Below, piece after piece: positions 33,451 to 44,816 of a stretch of DNA of 64,000 nucleotides. Under the pieces are notes generated by a model. It was not told the origin of the DNA, searched no databases, and worked only from the letters and a program-made list of their open reading frames with translations. Both the position numbers and the translations under genes were made by a program. The stretch's first letter is position 1, and every line of letters begins with the position of its first letter. The DNA is from Bradysia coprophila (Eukaryota > Arthropoda > Insecta > Diptera > Sciaridae): the NCBI RefSeq assembly GCF_014529535.1, contig NW_023503616.1, forward strand, positions 5,690,584 to 5,754,583, read 5' to 3'.

Positions 33451-35060
33451 CACCGTGCTATCTTCAACAATGGCGAGAAAAAGTAATAAGTGATGAACTC
33501 TAGCTAGGGTTTCCTCTCATAGCAACCCATTACTTCATAAAAAAAAAAGATTTAATGGTTTTTCATTGTTCCAGCTGTGTTTATTCAAATGTAGAAATGA
33601 ACATTTGACTTTTTAAACTAAGAAAATTACTCGTTCTTATGGTGGAATCATCAAATTACGGCAATATTTCGGGGAATATTTAAACCGATAATTCTGAAAT
33701 AATAAATGACAGCAGAAAATGAAGAATTGACCTCCAAAGGATTCGCCCAAAAATAAAAAAAAGGATCGCTAAAACACCGATAAATTTTCTTATTTTCGAG
33801 CGATGAATTCTTGATTTTCATTTAAAAAAATTATATTTTGAAGTGATCAGTTCACTTGCATGTCCAATTTTTCTAATCTGTAATCTAAGCTATTTGAATA
33901 TTGAATATAGCGATATATGTTTGTGTTTGTTTGCGAACTTAGAAACTGGACTTTCTGATAACTGATCTGGTGGCAAACCTTTCATATTCTTGGCGTGTAC
34001 TTTACTTTTACAGAGACAGAATCTTGCATCACATTTACAGACCTTTTTTCTGCTGGATTTGCATGGTAAAGCATTGAAATCAAATTCCTTTTTCTTCGTT
34101 ATAGTTTTATTAAACATAGAAGAGATGAAATGAACATCTGGGAACGAGGTTCACATACCTATCTAATGAAAATATTCTTTCCATTATACAATCCCATGAT
34201 ATCAGTATTATAAGCGGTCTGGTTTATTAAAAACGTCTCTATAGAATCGATATGCATTGTTGTAATGAATTCCTAGGTGATACATGAAAGTCCAAGCGAT
34301 TTGCACGATCTCTTTACCATATCTCATAAAATTTCGTATTCGAATTGTCCTGACCATCCCAGACAATCACGTGGTATCTATCATTAACGAAAAGCTGTTC
34401 AAAAATCAACAGGTTTTGGGAGTATTTATGGACCTTCTGCAATGCCAATCTGCAAAAGATACAATCAGTAATAAACAGGCTTGGTATTTCCTTGCAACAG
34501 TCTAACTGGATTCTGAGTTACTACCAAAATTGAAAAATAGCGATCGAAACTGTAAATGGACAACAACACATAGAATTCTAACGAAGGAATTCCATGATAA
34601 CGATAAAACGGAAAATTTGCAGTCATGCCAATCGCACAGAAACCACATTCAGAGGACATCTAAATATGAAAGGACCTATATCAGTTAGGGAGGACGCTAA
34701 TTAATCAGCATTCTCAAAGCCAAATTGTCAACTGAAGCAGTCCATCTAAGTGACGTGGTAATGAAGACGGATTCATTTAATGCATGTAACTGAATTGGAC
34801 AAGGTCCCAACAACAACTGCATGCACCTCATCAGACAAAAAAATCACCATAATCATAAGGTGTCCTATAACTAACTAAGGTGTACATTAAAAATGCAATC
34901 CGAACCAACTATGGACTATGTGGCAAAAAAATATTTATGTTCAAGAAGACGCAGTCCGTATGTAAAATATGCAACCAAGTGAATGATCTCGAACATAAAT
35001 GATGTTAAAGTGCAAGAAATTTGAAATTGTTCGCGCTAAGATTTCTTCTGAATGAAGCAT
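33451..35060. other. Intergenic with a possible minus-strand gene fragment
   Basis: No recognised gene. The minus strand has a possible spliced fragment at 34318-34659 (separate entry) and, further along, a Cys/Lys-rich frame of about 75 codons at 33893-34117 (contains CKCDARFCLCK). Their relationship is unclear. Confidence 0.4.
34318..34659 (-). CDS. Possible unrecognised spliced gene fragment
   Basis: On the minus strand an ATG at 34659 directly follows a good acceptor (TTTCATATTTAG). The frame runs through MSSECGFCAIGM and FYVLLSIYSFDRYFSILVV to a usable donor at 34506 (GTTAGA). An acceptor ending at 34437 (TTGGCATTGCAG) leads, in frame, to a second open stretch, KVHKYSQNLLIFEQLFVNDR followed by YHVIVWDGQDNSNTKFYEI, ending at a GTAAAG donor at 34317. 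Joined, this gives about 90 residues in phase, with amino-acid use that looks protein-like. I do not recognise the family and found no further exon I trust. It could be part of a real gene, a pseudogene or a coincidence. Confidence 0.25.
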
Positions 35061-35186
35061 CTTTCAAAAATAGATGCCACGGACACTTAGCTGTCAAAAA
35101 CAAAACAAAACATCGGACAAATCGAAATTTTTTCTTCGAGTCATTGACAGCTGCGTGTGCGTACACATGGCATCCATTTTTGAAAA
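35061..35186. repeat. MITE copy, 'ATGGATGCC' family
   Basis: CTTTCAAAAATAGATGCCA (35061-35079) mirrors TGGCATCCATTTTTGAAAA (35168-35186), with AGCTGTCAA / TTGACAGCT also inverted inside. A second member lies at 35695-35769. Confidence 0.75.
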
Positions 35187-35268
35187 CTCTTCGAAATTCG
35201 AGCTGGAACCGCTGGAACACTCTATGAAACAAAGTTGGACTTTTGATTAATTAAATTTTTGGTAAAAG

Positions 35269-35690
35269 GTCTGTTCCAAGGTTATTTGAGCTGTCAAATC
35301 GTCATCCATAGAGCCATAACAAAAAAATTATTGTTGAAAAATTGTTCGCAAAAGCGTTGAGGTTATGTCTCTCGTTCGTTTTCGGCTTGTCAAAAATTGT
35401 TTTTACCGTACGTTGGAACAAACTTTGACAACCCGAACAACGACAATTTCATCCACAGCAACGTCGCTTACGTGATATTTCATACAAATCGAGCAACGTC
35501 GCCTACGCGATTTATTCTTAGACTTAGAACTTGGACTTAGAAATTTAGTGAATTAATTTAATGAAGATGTGAATGAAAATGTAGTATCTGCCATACGATT
35601 AATAATAATACGCGATTTACACAGAAATATTATTGAGGTTATGGTTCTGTGGATGAAATTTGACAATTTATATGGCCTTGGAACAAATCT
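35269..35690. repeat. MITE, about 420 bp
   Basis: The left end, TCTGTTCCAAGG...GCTGTCAAATCGTCATCCATAGAGCC, mirrors the right end, which reads GGTTCTGTGGATGAAATTTGACA...CCTTGGAACAAAT. No coding capacity. It sits between two copies of the ATGGATGCC hairpin family. Confidence 0.75.
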
Positions 35691-35694
35691 ATAG

Positions 35695-35769
35695 AAAAAT
35701 GGATGCCGCGGGTTACGCAGCTGTCAATTACACAAAGAAAAAATTTCACTTTGCGGCATCCATTTTTGA
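35695..35769. repeat. Second 'ATGGATGCC' hairpin
   Basis: AAAAATGGATGCCGC (35695-35709) pairs with GCGGCATCCATTTTTGA (35753-35769). It includes CAGCTGTCAA, as in the 35061-35186 copy. Confidence 0.7.
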
Positions 35770-35909
35770 AAGTTGTTCGAATTTCGAAAAGGAACATTCA
35801 GTCAGGAACCAAAGCCATGAAGAATAATATTATTGAAAGATATTCTGGATGGGATATATGAGTTAATTTTTTATTACTGAAATTCAAAAGACGTCTGCTT
35901 GTCGCTACG

Positions 35910-37536
35910 ATGACGAAAAGAAATGTTCGACAATTGGAAATTATATTCACTGTAAACGCAGACTTACAGATGGTGAGGGCCTTTTTAATGTTTCATATAT
36001 TGAAATTCCAACCTCTCCTTATGTACAATTATTTTTCAGATAAACATATCCACTCTGTTCTCATACGTTGAAAATTTTGGACGAATCATATCATGGGAAG
36101 AAAGTCGCAACCGGTTCAACATCCGTATGATTGAAACCGATGATAAGTTTATGGATCGGGTTAATCGCTACCATGACATCGATGGGTATCGAGTTTTAAT
36201 ACGAAGTGAAATGTACATTTTGGACCTGCCGCTGTTTTGTTTGAAAGAGATCTGCAAGCGGCTTTTGGAGAAAAGCATGGACGATTTTTGTAGCATTGCG
36301 GAAGTAAACACTACACTAATAGACGCTGCTACATTGGCGTTCGAAGAGAAGTTTCCTAAATGTAGCTTCAGCTTCAAATTGAAAAAGCAAATGCAAACAG
36401 ATGTACGTTTTTTGCAATGTTTTCGTCATTCAATCACTAGAGTGGAGGTTCATGCTGAGGACTCAGAGCATTTCACTTATATTCTTTCATCTCTAAAGAA
36501 AATTGGTCCCAACGTTTTGAAATATTTGATTTTCTCAAAAAAAACTCTTGCATTTCTGCCTGACATTAGCGAAATTCTGCCATCTGACCTGGAGGATTTG
36601 TTTTCGGTATTCTTACATTTGGAAGTTTTATCCGTCCACACAAAAGAAATGATGCGTGTACCATTGGCATTGCCTTCTATTTGGAGATCATTGAATGGCA
36701 ATTCTCTAGACCCATCCAAATACGAATTACTTGGTAAAGTCAATTCCAATTTACAAAAAATCATTATCGCAAGCCCAGATATTTATTCCATCTCCAAATT
36801 TGCTCAACTTTTGAAATTATGTAAAAAAGTTAAAGAATTTACTGTAGACGGATGGGATTGGCGATATAACGACGTTGGTAATATAATACAATATGGACCT
36901 CAGCTTGAGGTTCTTAATATATATGATAGCAGGACTTATTCAACTCCAAGCGTCGAAAATATACAGAAGTTAAAGATGATGCGTAACTTGAAGATACTGA
37001 ATATTTTGCTCAATAAACCGTCTATCGAGCTTCTGAGTGCTATCAATGAATTGAACGTTGTTGTCGAATGTTTAATTTTGTTTTGTCCTAAATGGACCTA
37101 TGAGTTTTCCATCAAAATGAACAAATTTATTCACTTAAAATTGCTTCGGATAGCGTCCCATCCACTTGAGGGGCTAGCTGAACTGGTTGGACATTTACCA
37201 CAATTATCTGTGCTCATACTCAAACAAGCGATCACTTTAAATAATATCAAAAAAATTATTTGTAGTGGTAGTAAACTTACTGATTTACAAGTGGGTTGCA
37301 TAATAGAATATCGGTTAAAGTTAGCTGTTCCACTAGTGTTGGACACCAAACAGTATTTAGAGATTGTGAGTGCTGCTAGGCGTAGACCTAATGAACTTCA
37401 GCTTAGAATTTGGTTGACGGAACATTTATCAACAAGTATTGATTCAAGTGTTTTATTCGATAACGTAAAGTATGTGAAAGTGCTGCTTAAAAATTACAAA
37501 TTTAAATTATATCCTCCATGTGGATTAACAATTTAA
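35910..37536 (+). CDS. F-box / LRR-like protein
   Basis: Two exons, 35910-35972 and 36040-37536, join in phase 0 to give 519 residues; an ATG-only reading of the large exon would start at 36127. An F-box-like segment lies at about residues 83-130 (LDLPLFCLKEICKRLLEKS, then AEVNTTLIDAA). Degenerate leucine-rich repeats follow (QLEVLNIYDS, MRNLKILNILL, LKLLRIASHPL, LPQLSVLIL). F-box/LRR proteins are substrate adaptors of SCF ubiquitin ligases; here the target is unknown. The first about 80 residues precede the F-box and resemble the C-terminal end of the same protein (compare RQLEIIFTV...STLFSYV with ELQLRIWLT...SSVLFDNV), as if the tail of a neighbouring paralogue had been captured. Such genes often form large, fast-evolving families in flies. 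Confidence 0.7.
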
Positions 37537-38397
37537 TTAAAATTGAAGTCAACAATTTTGTTAATAATAATAACCCTTGTCGAGGAATTAAATAGATTTT
37601 TGCATCACTTGCGGAAAAACCACGAAATCTCAGAATAAGTGTGAACTCGTTACGTATTCAACAACTAATTCTCTATTAAAATAGCCTAAATTACGTTAAC
37701 TTTAATGTAAATCTCAGTTAATTATTAAGGTTTCAATCCAAATCTTGCTTCGACACTTTGGATCACGGTTCGACAGTATGGAGAAAATCGTGGTTCGACA
37801 CGTCATTTTCTATGGAAGATTTAGTGACTGAATTATAAAATTCTAAAATTGTGTTGGTACAAAATTTATTATTAGTTAGTTTCGATGTGAAAACATTAAT
37901 ATAGCGTTGTATATGCTGATACTCTGTTTAAAACCTTTATTTAAAGCAAAAATCGCCTCCACACGGAAAATAGGAAGAATTTCAATTTTCGAAGGAAAAT
38001 TAACTCACAGATACATTTTTTGCTCAGTAAAAAATCATCAAAATGCAAAACACACTCAAATTTTGAATAAAATCATGTATTTTGAGACACAAGAAGCAGT
38101 GTCGAACCGTGATATTTTCCGTATTCGTATTAAATAACTAAAAACTTGTTTAAAAACTAAAATGACTTTAAAAAAAGAGAAAAAAAAACAAAATTTCACA
38201 TAAATAATCACTTTTAACCTTTATCTTTGTTAAAAAACATAAAAATAAGCATTGACGATCACATAAATGTGATTTCCAAGTTAGTATATGGGGTTTTGCG
38301 CATACGATGTAAACTCACATCTAGTGCGCAAAACAAGCCCATTTACTAACTAGTTAGCAAAATAAAAGAGAGTGTATTGGTGAGGTGTCATATGAAT

Positions 38398-38436
38398 CGG
38401 TCGAGCGGGAAAGTAAACGGTCGAGCGGGAAAGTAA
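38398..38436. repeat. Tandem duplication, about 20 bp unit x2
   Basis: CGGTCGAGCGGGAAAGTAAA at 38398-38417 is repeated at 38418-38436 with the last A missing. Confidence 0.8.
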
Positions 38437-38490
38437 CGGTTGGGAAGGAAAGCACCAACACACTCTCACTATTACAGAAAAATATCTTTC

Positions 38491-38576
38491 AAAATACCCC
38501 AATACACACGCGGTGTGTATTTCACTCGGGCTTCGCCCTCGTATCCATACACACCTTGTGTGTATTGGGGTATGTT
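38491..38576. repeat. Strong hairpin with 30-bp arms
   Basis: TACCCCAATACACACGCGGT and following bases (arm 38491-38520) pair with the arm at 38547-38576, which ends TGTGTGTATTGGGGTATGTT. The loop contains a second small hairpin, GGGCTTCGCCC. It is probably a MITE core. Confidence 0.75.
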
Positions 38577-39144
38577 GAAATATACTATTTTTTGTTGGTT
38601 CAGTCAATCCAAAGTCAGAGCACCAAAAAAGTCACTGTTGGCACAGGTCAACATTTTCGGCCATTTTCGGCTATTTAAATAATGAAAACATATTCGATTT
38701 TGATAAGTTATGAATCATTTGATTAGGAAAATAATTGAGTTTATTGGAAAAAATCTTAGTTTACACTAAATTATTGCTATTCGTTAACCTTTTTGCTTTC
38801 AAAAAGTACGTATCTCGAAGTGTCAGAATACGAACCATTTTTCAACTGTCGAGCCATGATTTTTTACCTTAATTGAACAATAGACAATATGACTCATTCT
38901 GTTTTATTTATTTTTTGTTCAGATATTTCGAATCATCGTCAATGGTTATAATCTAAGTAGTCTTAATTTATAATTGATTTAATTTAATTTGTTAAGTAGT
39001 CTGCTTGCATGAGAGACGACAGACAAAAACGAGGCATTAGTAGATCCCTTAAGTACTGCGATTTGTATTAATAAATCTTTTACGCCAAAATCAAATGTCT
39101 ACTAGATAATTCAGGCTAATAGGAAAAGGTTGTTTTGAAACTAA

Positions 39145-39190
39145 TACTAAAATGTAATAAATTTTTCTTTTAAACTATTACATTTTAGTA
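39145..39190. repeat. Small inverted repeat
   Basis: TACTAAAATGTAAT (39145-39158) and its exact complement ATTACATTTTAGTA (39177-39190). Confidence 0.65.
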
Positions 39191-40159
39191 CGTTTTGTCA
39201 TGTGTCACTGATTCTATTTTTTCGTGAACAAACTTCACTGCTGTGACATTTCATGGGAATGAACCTATGTGAAGTTGTTACACAAGAAAATAGTACAGCG
39301 AGAATGAAGTACTATAAAAAAATGTGGCTCCTCTACAGTCCAACCGACTAGGCGAATAGTCAATCAGGAGCTCCTCCCTGAATTTATTCTGCCATTCACG
39401 ACTACATGCGCACAATCAAACAAGTGAATTTGACTCACTTATTATTTATTTGGTCAAGATTGAATTAAATTTTTCGCAATTCCTGCCCTTAATCATCACC
39501 TTTCGATACATCCAAAGAAAGTTGTTTTGCAGGGATACCAGAGCGGTGTTTGCGGCCCAAGAGAGATGGATGAGTGAATTAACCGGTAGGTTAGATGAAT
39601 TTGAGAGAGAATCAATAAACGGAGAGAGTTGTCAGCAAAACTAAATTAGTTCAAAACTTATTTAGGGTAGAAAATAGGGTTTATCACACCGCACGCACGG
39701 AATAGTTATTTGTTCATCAAGGAAAAAAGTTGGAAATTTTATTTCGATAGTGTTGTTTGGGCCACATGAAATTATGAATGATAAATAAACGAATTTAAAA
39801 AAAAACATAAATTTGACACTTGTCAGTTCACCGTTCATGCTAGGATAAATGCTGTGCTATAATTGATTTAGTTTACCCTGATAAAAGTTACTGGGTGACT
39901 ACAGTGTGATGAGAATGTCGACTACGAACTTATATATTTTAAATTCAAGTCCACTTTTGCTTTATATTACGAGTAGCAAAAAATCTGCCTTTCCATCATT
40001 AACGCTTCACACAACTAACTTCGCTTAACTTATGACATTGACAGTTCGCGTGTGGGGTTTTTCACGTCTTTTCGGTCACATAGGAATGACTTGACTTGTG
40101 TAATACTATAAGTTGTTTCTATCGAAATTTTCAAATAATTAATAAGAACCCAGTCAGCT

Positions 40160-40780
40160 ATGGGTGCTGGAATGTCTGGTGCACCACGCACCGTCACCAT
40201 CGAGAATGACAATCCAGTCGGCGTTGTTGATATATCCGATGCAGTTGTTCAACGTTTGAAAAATCAACACGCAAAAATTCAGCAAGCTGAACAAAAATAT
40301 GCCGAAACGACACCTGTCCCAGTTGCAAGTCCATCACAAGTCCCGACAGCGCTGCCAGCGTCTCCGCAAACAACAACCGTGTATTACGGAGAACCGACGA
40401 TAACTGCATTGGAAGTGCGTCGACAAAAGGAACAAGAATTACGTAACAATGATTTGTATTGGGCAAAACGTCTATCACAGTTGGAGCAAACACTTCAAAA
40501 AACGAACAGTATTTTGGAGAAGGAGTATAATGCCGCTGTCGATGATGTCCGAAGCCGCTTCCAAAATGCGGCACCTCAACATCAATTGCCACCGTGTAAA
40601 GAATTCAAAGAAAAATTGGTTGCATGCTACAAGCAACATCCGACCGAAACATTAATGTGTTCCCAGCAGGTAGCTGAGTTTATGCAGTGTGTTGATCGTC
40701 ATCGTATTAAAATTTTGGATGAGAAACACGCTTCCGCAAATCAATCGAGAGCTGCTACATCAGCTCCGGCAGGCGCATAA
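40160..40780 (+). CDS. Chchd3: MICOS complex subunit Mic19 (CHCHD3/6-like)
   Basis: A 206-residue, single-exon protein of the mitochondrial intermembrane space that helps form crista junctions with Mic60 in the MICOS complex. The start MGAGMSG has Gly at position 2, as needed for N-myristoylation in this family, which supports the ATG at 40160. A DUF737-type middle region with a predicted coiled coil (about 105-150, rich in Glu/Gln/Lys) is followed by a CHCH domain with the pair of CX9C motifs: C-KEFKEKLVA-C and C-SQQVAEFMQ-C. Length and order match animal CHCHD3. A likely ATTAAA poly(A) signal is at 40897-40902. Confidence 0.93.
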   Translation: MGAGMSGAPRTVTIENDNPVGVVDISDAVVQRLKNQHAKIQQAEQKYAETTPVPVASPSQVPTALPASPQTTTVYYGEPTITALEVRRQKEQELRNNDLYWAKRLSQLEQTLQKTNSILEKEYNAAVDDVRSRFQNAAPQHQLPPCKEFKEKLVACYKQHPTETLMCSQQVAEFMQCVDRHRIKILDEKHASANQSRAATSAPAGA

Positions 40781-42300
40781 TATTTAATTGATGGTTTCCC
40801 ATTGAACGGTAAACAGTAAGGAAACGTTGACTTTGTAGTGAGTTCATTTCTTGTTTGTAAATTATATTTTTTCAAATTCATTTCTTTGATTCTTTGATTA
40901 AATTAAACTTAAAGAGACACCTTGCTGTTTGACATGATGTTCGTGAGTTTTATTGACAACTGTTTCGTTTTTATCACTAAAGTGCAGCTAGAAAAAAGTT
41001 CACTCTCTGTGAACTCGGCAGTTAATGAAATTTACATCAGGACACTCTCAACTTTCAAGTCGACAGCCCCATTAATGTAAGTATTTTCGAGTAGTCGATG
41101 CAAAACGTTTTACATTACTTATTAGACTGAAGACATAATTGGCTATGTAAGATGTCATCAGTCACATCTGATCACAATTTTTTCGTCTATCATAACAGAT
41201 AGCCAGGGACTAAATATTTCTGAGATTTTTTTCTTCCATATTTTGGTAAATTTTCCAGAATTTTCCTACAATCTTTCAAATCTTCCCAAAAATATTTTTG
41301 GGAAAATTATGAAAATGTTCTCTCAAATAGTACTTTTAGATTTAATCAGTTAGGGTGATCATTTCTGATCAATGCACACAGATCATGGGATCCTTTGTGC
41401 TACCCTGTCATCATGACAATCTTGAAGCCCTTTTCAGGACCTCATCTCCTTCTCAACCTATTGCCTTACGCTCTACACGAATCACTCCAGGCGAGCAAAC
41501 TGATCCCTATGATTAGGTACCAAAATGATAGCTAATCCTTAGGGCAGAAAGCAAAGAGTGACTGGCGTCAACCTCGTTACAGATTACCATTTCCGGTTGC
41601 AAAAGTATAGCAGGAAACAGACTGAGTTGTCCGCATATTATAAACTGTGATACGACCTTATCGTCCTCTCAGACATACCTAAAGACTTCAGTGCTATCAT
41701 GCTCGTACTTTAGTAAACGTGTGTGACCAAACTCCACTACTACACAATTTAAAGGATATAAACGAAAAACCAGATCTGGGCGTCCGAGTATCAAAATCGG
41801 ATAAGATTTGGCCGTGTTCATGATCATAGGTCTGATAGATCAGATTGAATTGTATTCTGCGTTACTTGAAGACTCGAAGGAGAAACTGATCCGAAAAGTC
41901 TTAGCAGAAAATTCACTATACAAAAACGCATAGAGTCAAAGAAGTCATTGCCTCAGGTTCACACTCTGCTACATACAAAGTTACAAAGTTCAGCGTTTTT
42001 TGAAATAGTTTTCCGCTCACTTGAAGACATCGTATAAAAGTGGTATGTCTCAGCTAAAGTTGTCATTTCATTCTGTCCTAATTCCGGTGAGGTTCTTCGA
42101 ATTGGAAGCTTTGCCGGTAGCAAAAAAGAGATTTGGGACAATGTTTTCACACGAAAAAAATACCGTCCATGTCCATACGTTCCTCTGCTTTTACATTTTT
42201 ATTTATTCATTTTTTTCGTCCTTCTCTATCACAACTTTTAAAAAAATGATCGTCGAAATCATTATATCTATCTTCAATAAATACTGTTAAGATAAAGCTA
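40781..42300. other. Intergenic between convergent Chchd3 and SLC26
   Basis: About 1.5 kb with no gene or clear repeat. It contains both 3' ends; a TTTATT at 42198-42203 could be the minus-strand AATAAA signal of the SLC26 gene. Confidence 0.5.
40897..40902 (+). terminator. Chchd3: Candidate poly(A) signal of Chchd3
   Basis: ATTAAA, the commonest variant signal, 117 bp after the Chchd3 stop. No AATAAA lies nearer. Confidence 0.4.
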
Positions 42301-44816
42301 TTACTGGCTAACCACGCTGCTGCCCGACATTTTCAGAAGTACTTCGTTTTCTATAAGCTCATCCAAAGTATCTGTCGTCTTAAACAGTTTTCCGAAATCT
42401 GAACCTAATCGCCATGCAACACCCGTCGGCTGTGATCTCCAATTCCAAAACAGTATTGTTTTATCATTGGAATTAAGTTCGTCCACGCAAGACTTTAGAG
42501 TCTGCAAACGAAACAATTTATTTAACTTTAACTTTACCCAAAAATGTCGCTGAATTGCAATTATTACCTTAGCTACGGTGGAATCCATGGACCAAACGAA
42601 ATGTCCGTCGATAACGATGGTGGTAATTTTATGTTCGTCGTTGAGGGAATGTTTCAAAATTTTCCGTTTAAGATGTTCAGCGGCAGTATACACCAAACTC
42701 TGATTCGGTTCGATCAGTAAGATTTCGTAGCCGTTGATGTCATGGTGACTGATGCGAGTCTTTGGTCTACTGGTCATATACAAAATAAAAACAATATTCA
42801 CACTGATACCAATCACCATTCCAAGCTCCAGTCCCAACAGTAAACAAGTGACGAGAGTTACAACAAATGGAAGTACATCGATACCTATAAGACAAATTTC
42901 AGCAAATTATTCGCAATCGTTCTCTTCAGAATGGCACAGTCACGATATGACTTACGTTTTACCCTCCATGTTTCTACTGCCGCACGAAATTCTACCATGA
43001 ATATCATGGCAGTAATTATAACAGCGGCCAATGTTGCTTTTGGTATAAATTGGAAGGATTGTGTCAGGTAAACTAGTGATAATACTACTAAAATGGTTGT
43101 GACAACTCCACCAAGAGTTGATTTTACTCCACTTGCGTGATTAATTGCCGATCGTGTGAACGATCCCGTAACCGGCATTGCTTGGAAAAATGCCCCAACT
43201 AAATTGCAAACACCCAAAGCAATCAGCTCCTGTGTTCCATCCACAGATTGTCCTCGCGCTGAATGTAGGCAATGTAGGAATAAATGTCAGATTCGATCAC
43301 AATGCGGGCGTAGAGAAATAACTTACAGAAAGCCTTGTTCACTGCAATCACTTCAATGATGGCTATCTGTAAAGTAAAAATTCGGTTAAAAAATGGTTTA
43401 CATTGCGGCGCAAGGTGTCCGAAAAACGAACCAATGGAATGCTTATGATCCCCGTTCCCAAATGGCTCAAAATTTCACCATATCCTAATGTGTGATTGCC
43501 AACAACTGTGGAAAACGGTGGTGGCTTTATGTCCGGAAGGCCGGCTTTCACTTCACCTGAAAATATGATTTTTACACTCCACACGTTGAAAGTAGCAACA
43601 TCGTTTAACGAACCAGTCAAAGTAAATGGTGACTTTCCGTTCTGTGTCAGGCAATAGGCTAAAACAGTGCCGAATATCACCACTATTGCATTCCGAGCTA
43701 GCGATACGTATTTCAGTGGAACAGCTAAATGTCCCTTAACGTCTTTCAGTTTCTAATGAAAGATAGTTTCATTTATACCAAGAGACTTAGAACATATCAC
43801 TTCTCGTGGTACTTACTCGTAACGCTAACAACATAAATATCGTCGAGAAACCCAACAGTGAATCGTATAGTTGTGCCTTATCTGCATTCTTGAAGAAATT
43901 TTCTATTGCTTCCAAAAAATTGGACGATTGACCGGGTAATCCAAGCAATGACTTGATCTGGCTGGAACCTTTAGTAAAGTTACATTTTGTTAAGCTACAA
44001 AGTATATTCAAAATCAAACCTATTGTCAGTGCGGCTGCAGTTGTAAAACCAGCAGTTACCGGCAAAGAGATGAATTGTACCAAAAACCCTTAAATTCAAA
44101 AAGAAAACGTTGCACGATCTTCGAATGTCTCATTTAATTGTACTACATTGTACCGTACCTAAATTCAAACTTCCTAAAATCAGGATTACAATACCACTTA
44201 TGAATGCAATTATCACAGCGAAGTCTTGACTGTCTGCTACAAATTTTTGTATCATCAAAGCCATGATCGCAGTCGGGCCGATAGTCAACTCTTTACAGGT
44301 ACCAAATATGCAATACAGCGAACAAGCCATAAATTCGGAATACAGACCTGTTAATAATGGGGTAATCTGTAAGAATCTTATACAAGGACAACATTATACG
44401 TTTGGTAATACTGACCATACTGAGGATCTAATCCTGCTACCACAGCATATGCAATGCCTTGAGGAATAGCTGTCAGTGCCACACTAATTCCGGCTATTGT
44501 GTCATTGTACAAGTAGTTTAGTTGATAGCGAGGTAGCCATTTGATTATCGGAAATCGATTGATAACTGTTTCCCTGGTGCATTTTTTTCGGAAATTCTTT
44601 TTGATGATTTCTTTGATATCAGGCAGCTTTTCTTTGTGATCATCTTCTGGATCTGAAAGAAAAATTAGAAAAATGATCAGTTGCCAGTTTCGTAACATTG
44701 AATGAAAACCGAACAATCGAAGAGCGAAGACTAAACTAAAAAAAAGTGAAAAGAAGGAACAGTTCCACAGAAGCACAAAATTTACCACAAAAAACATCTC
44801 TGAAATACTTCATCAT
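42301..44816 (-). CDS. SLC26 family anion (sulfate) transporter, SLC26A11-like
   Basis: A membrane anion exchanger of 600 residues in 11 exons: 44786-44816, 44416-44652, 44159-44347, 44020-44088, 43817-43968, 43614-43752, 43432-43556, 43327-43366, 42956-43258, 42568-42884, 42301-42501. Every phase closes. The core starts at about residue 60 with the family signature (GISVALTAIPQGIAYAVVAG, then LDPQYGLYS) and continues with FGTCKELTIGPTAIMAL. A C-terminal STAS domain follows (about 450-600; GYEILLIEPNQSLVYTAAE, TIVIDGHFVWSMDS). Length and sequence best fit the SLC26A11 type, a sulfate transporter. Three short introns (66, 57 and 51 bp) are stop-free multiples of three, so unspliced versions remain in frame; their placement as introns rests on family alignment and two have weak donors (GTTCGT, GTTTGA). 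The first exon encodes only MMKYFRDVFC plus one base. Confidence 0.88.

Larger units (their letters stand above)
37537..40159. other. Intergenic with hairpin repeats
   Basis: About 2.6 kb without a recognised gene. It contains a hairpin at about 38278-38350 (GTTTTGCGCA against TGCGCAAAAC with longer flanking arms), a 19-20 bp tandem duplication at 38398-38436, a strong hairpin at 38491-38576 and a small inverted repeat at 39145-39190. Confidence 0.6.

Noticed and set aside
43363-43431. Coding extension of the SLC26 exon past 43432 (FSDTLRRN...)
   Set aside because: Family alignment places the junction at IPL followed by IAIIEV; the extension has no counterpart and the downstream acceptor fits phase 0.
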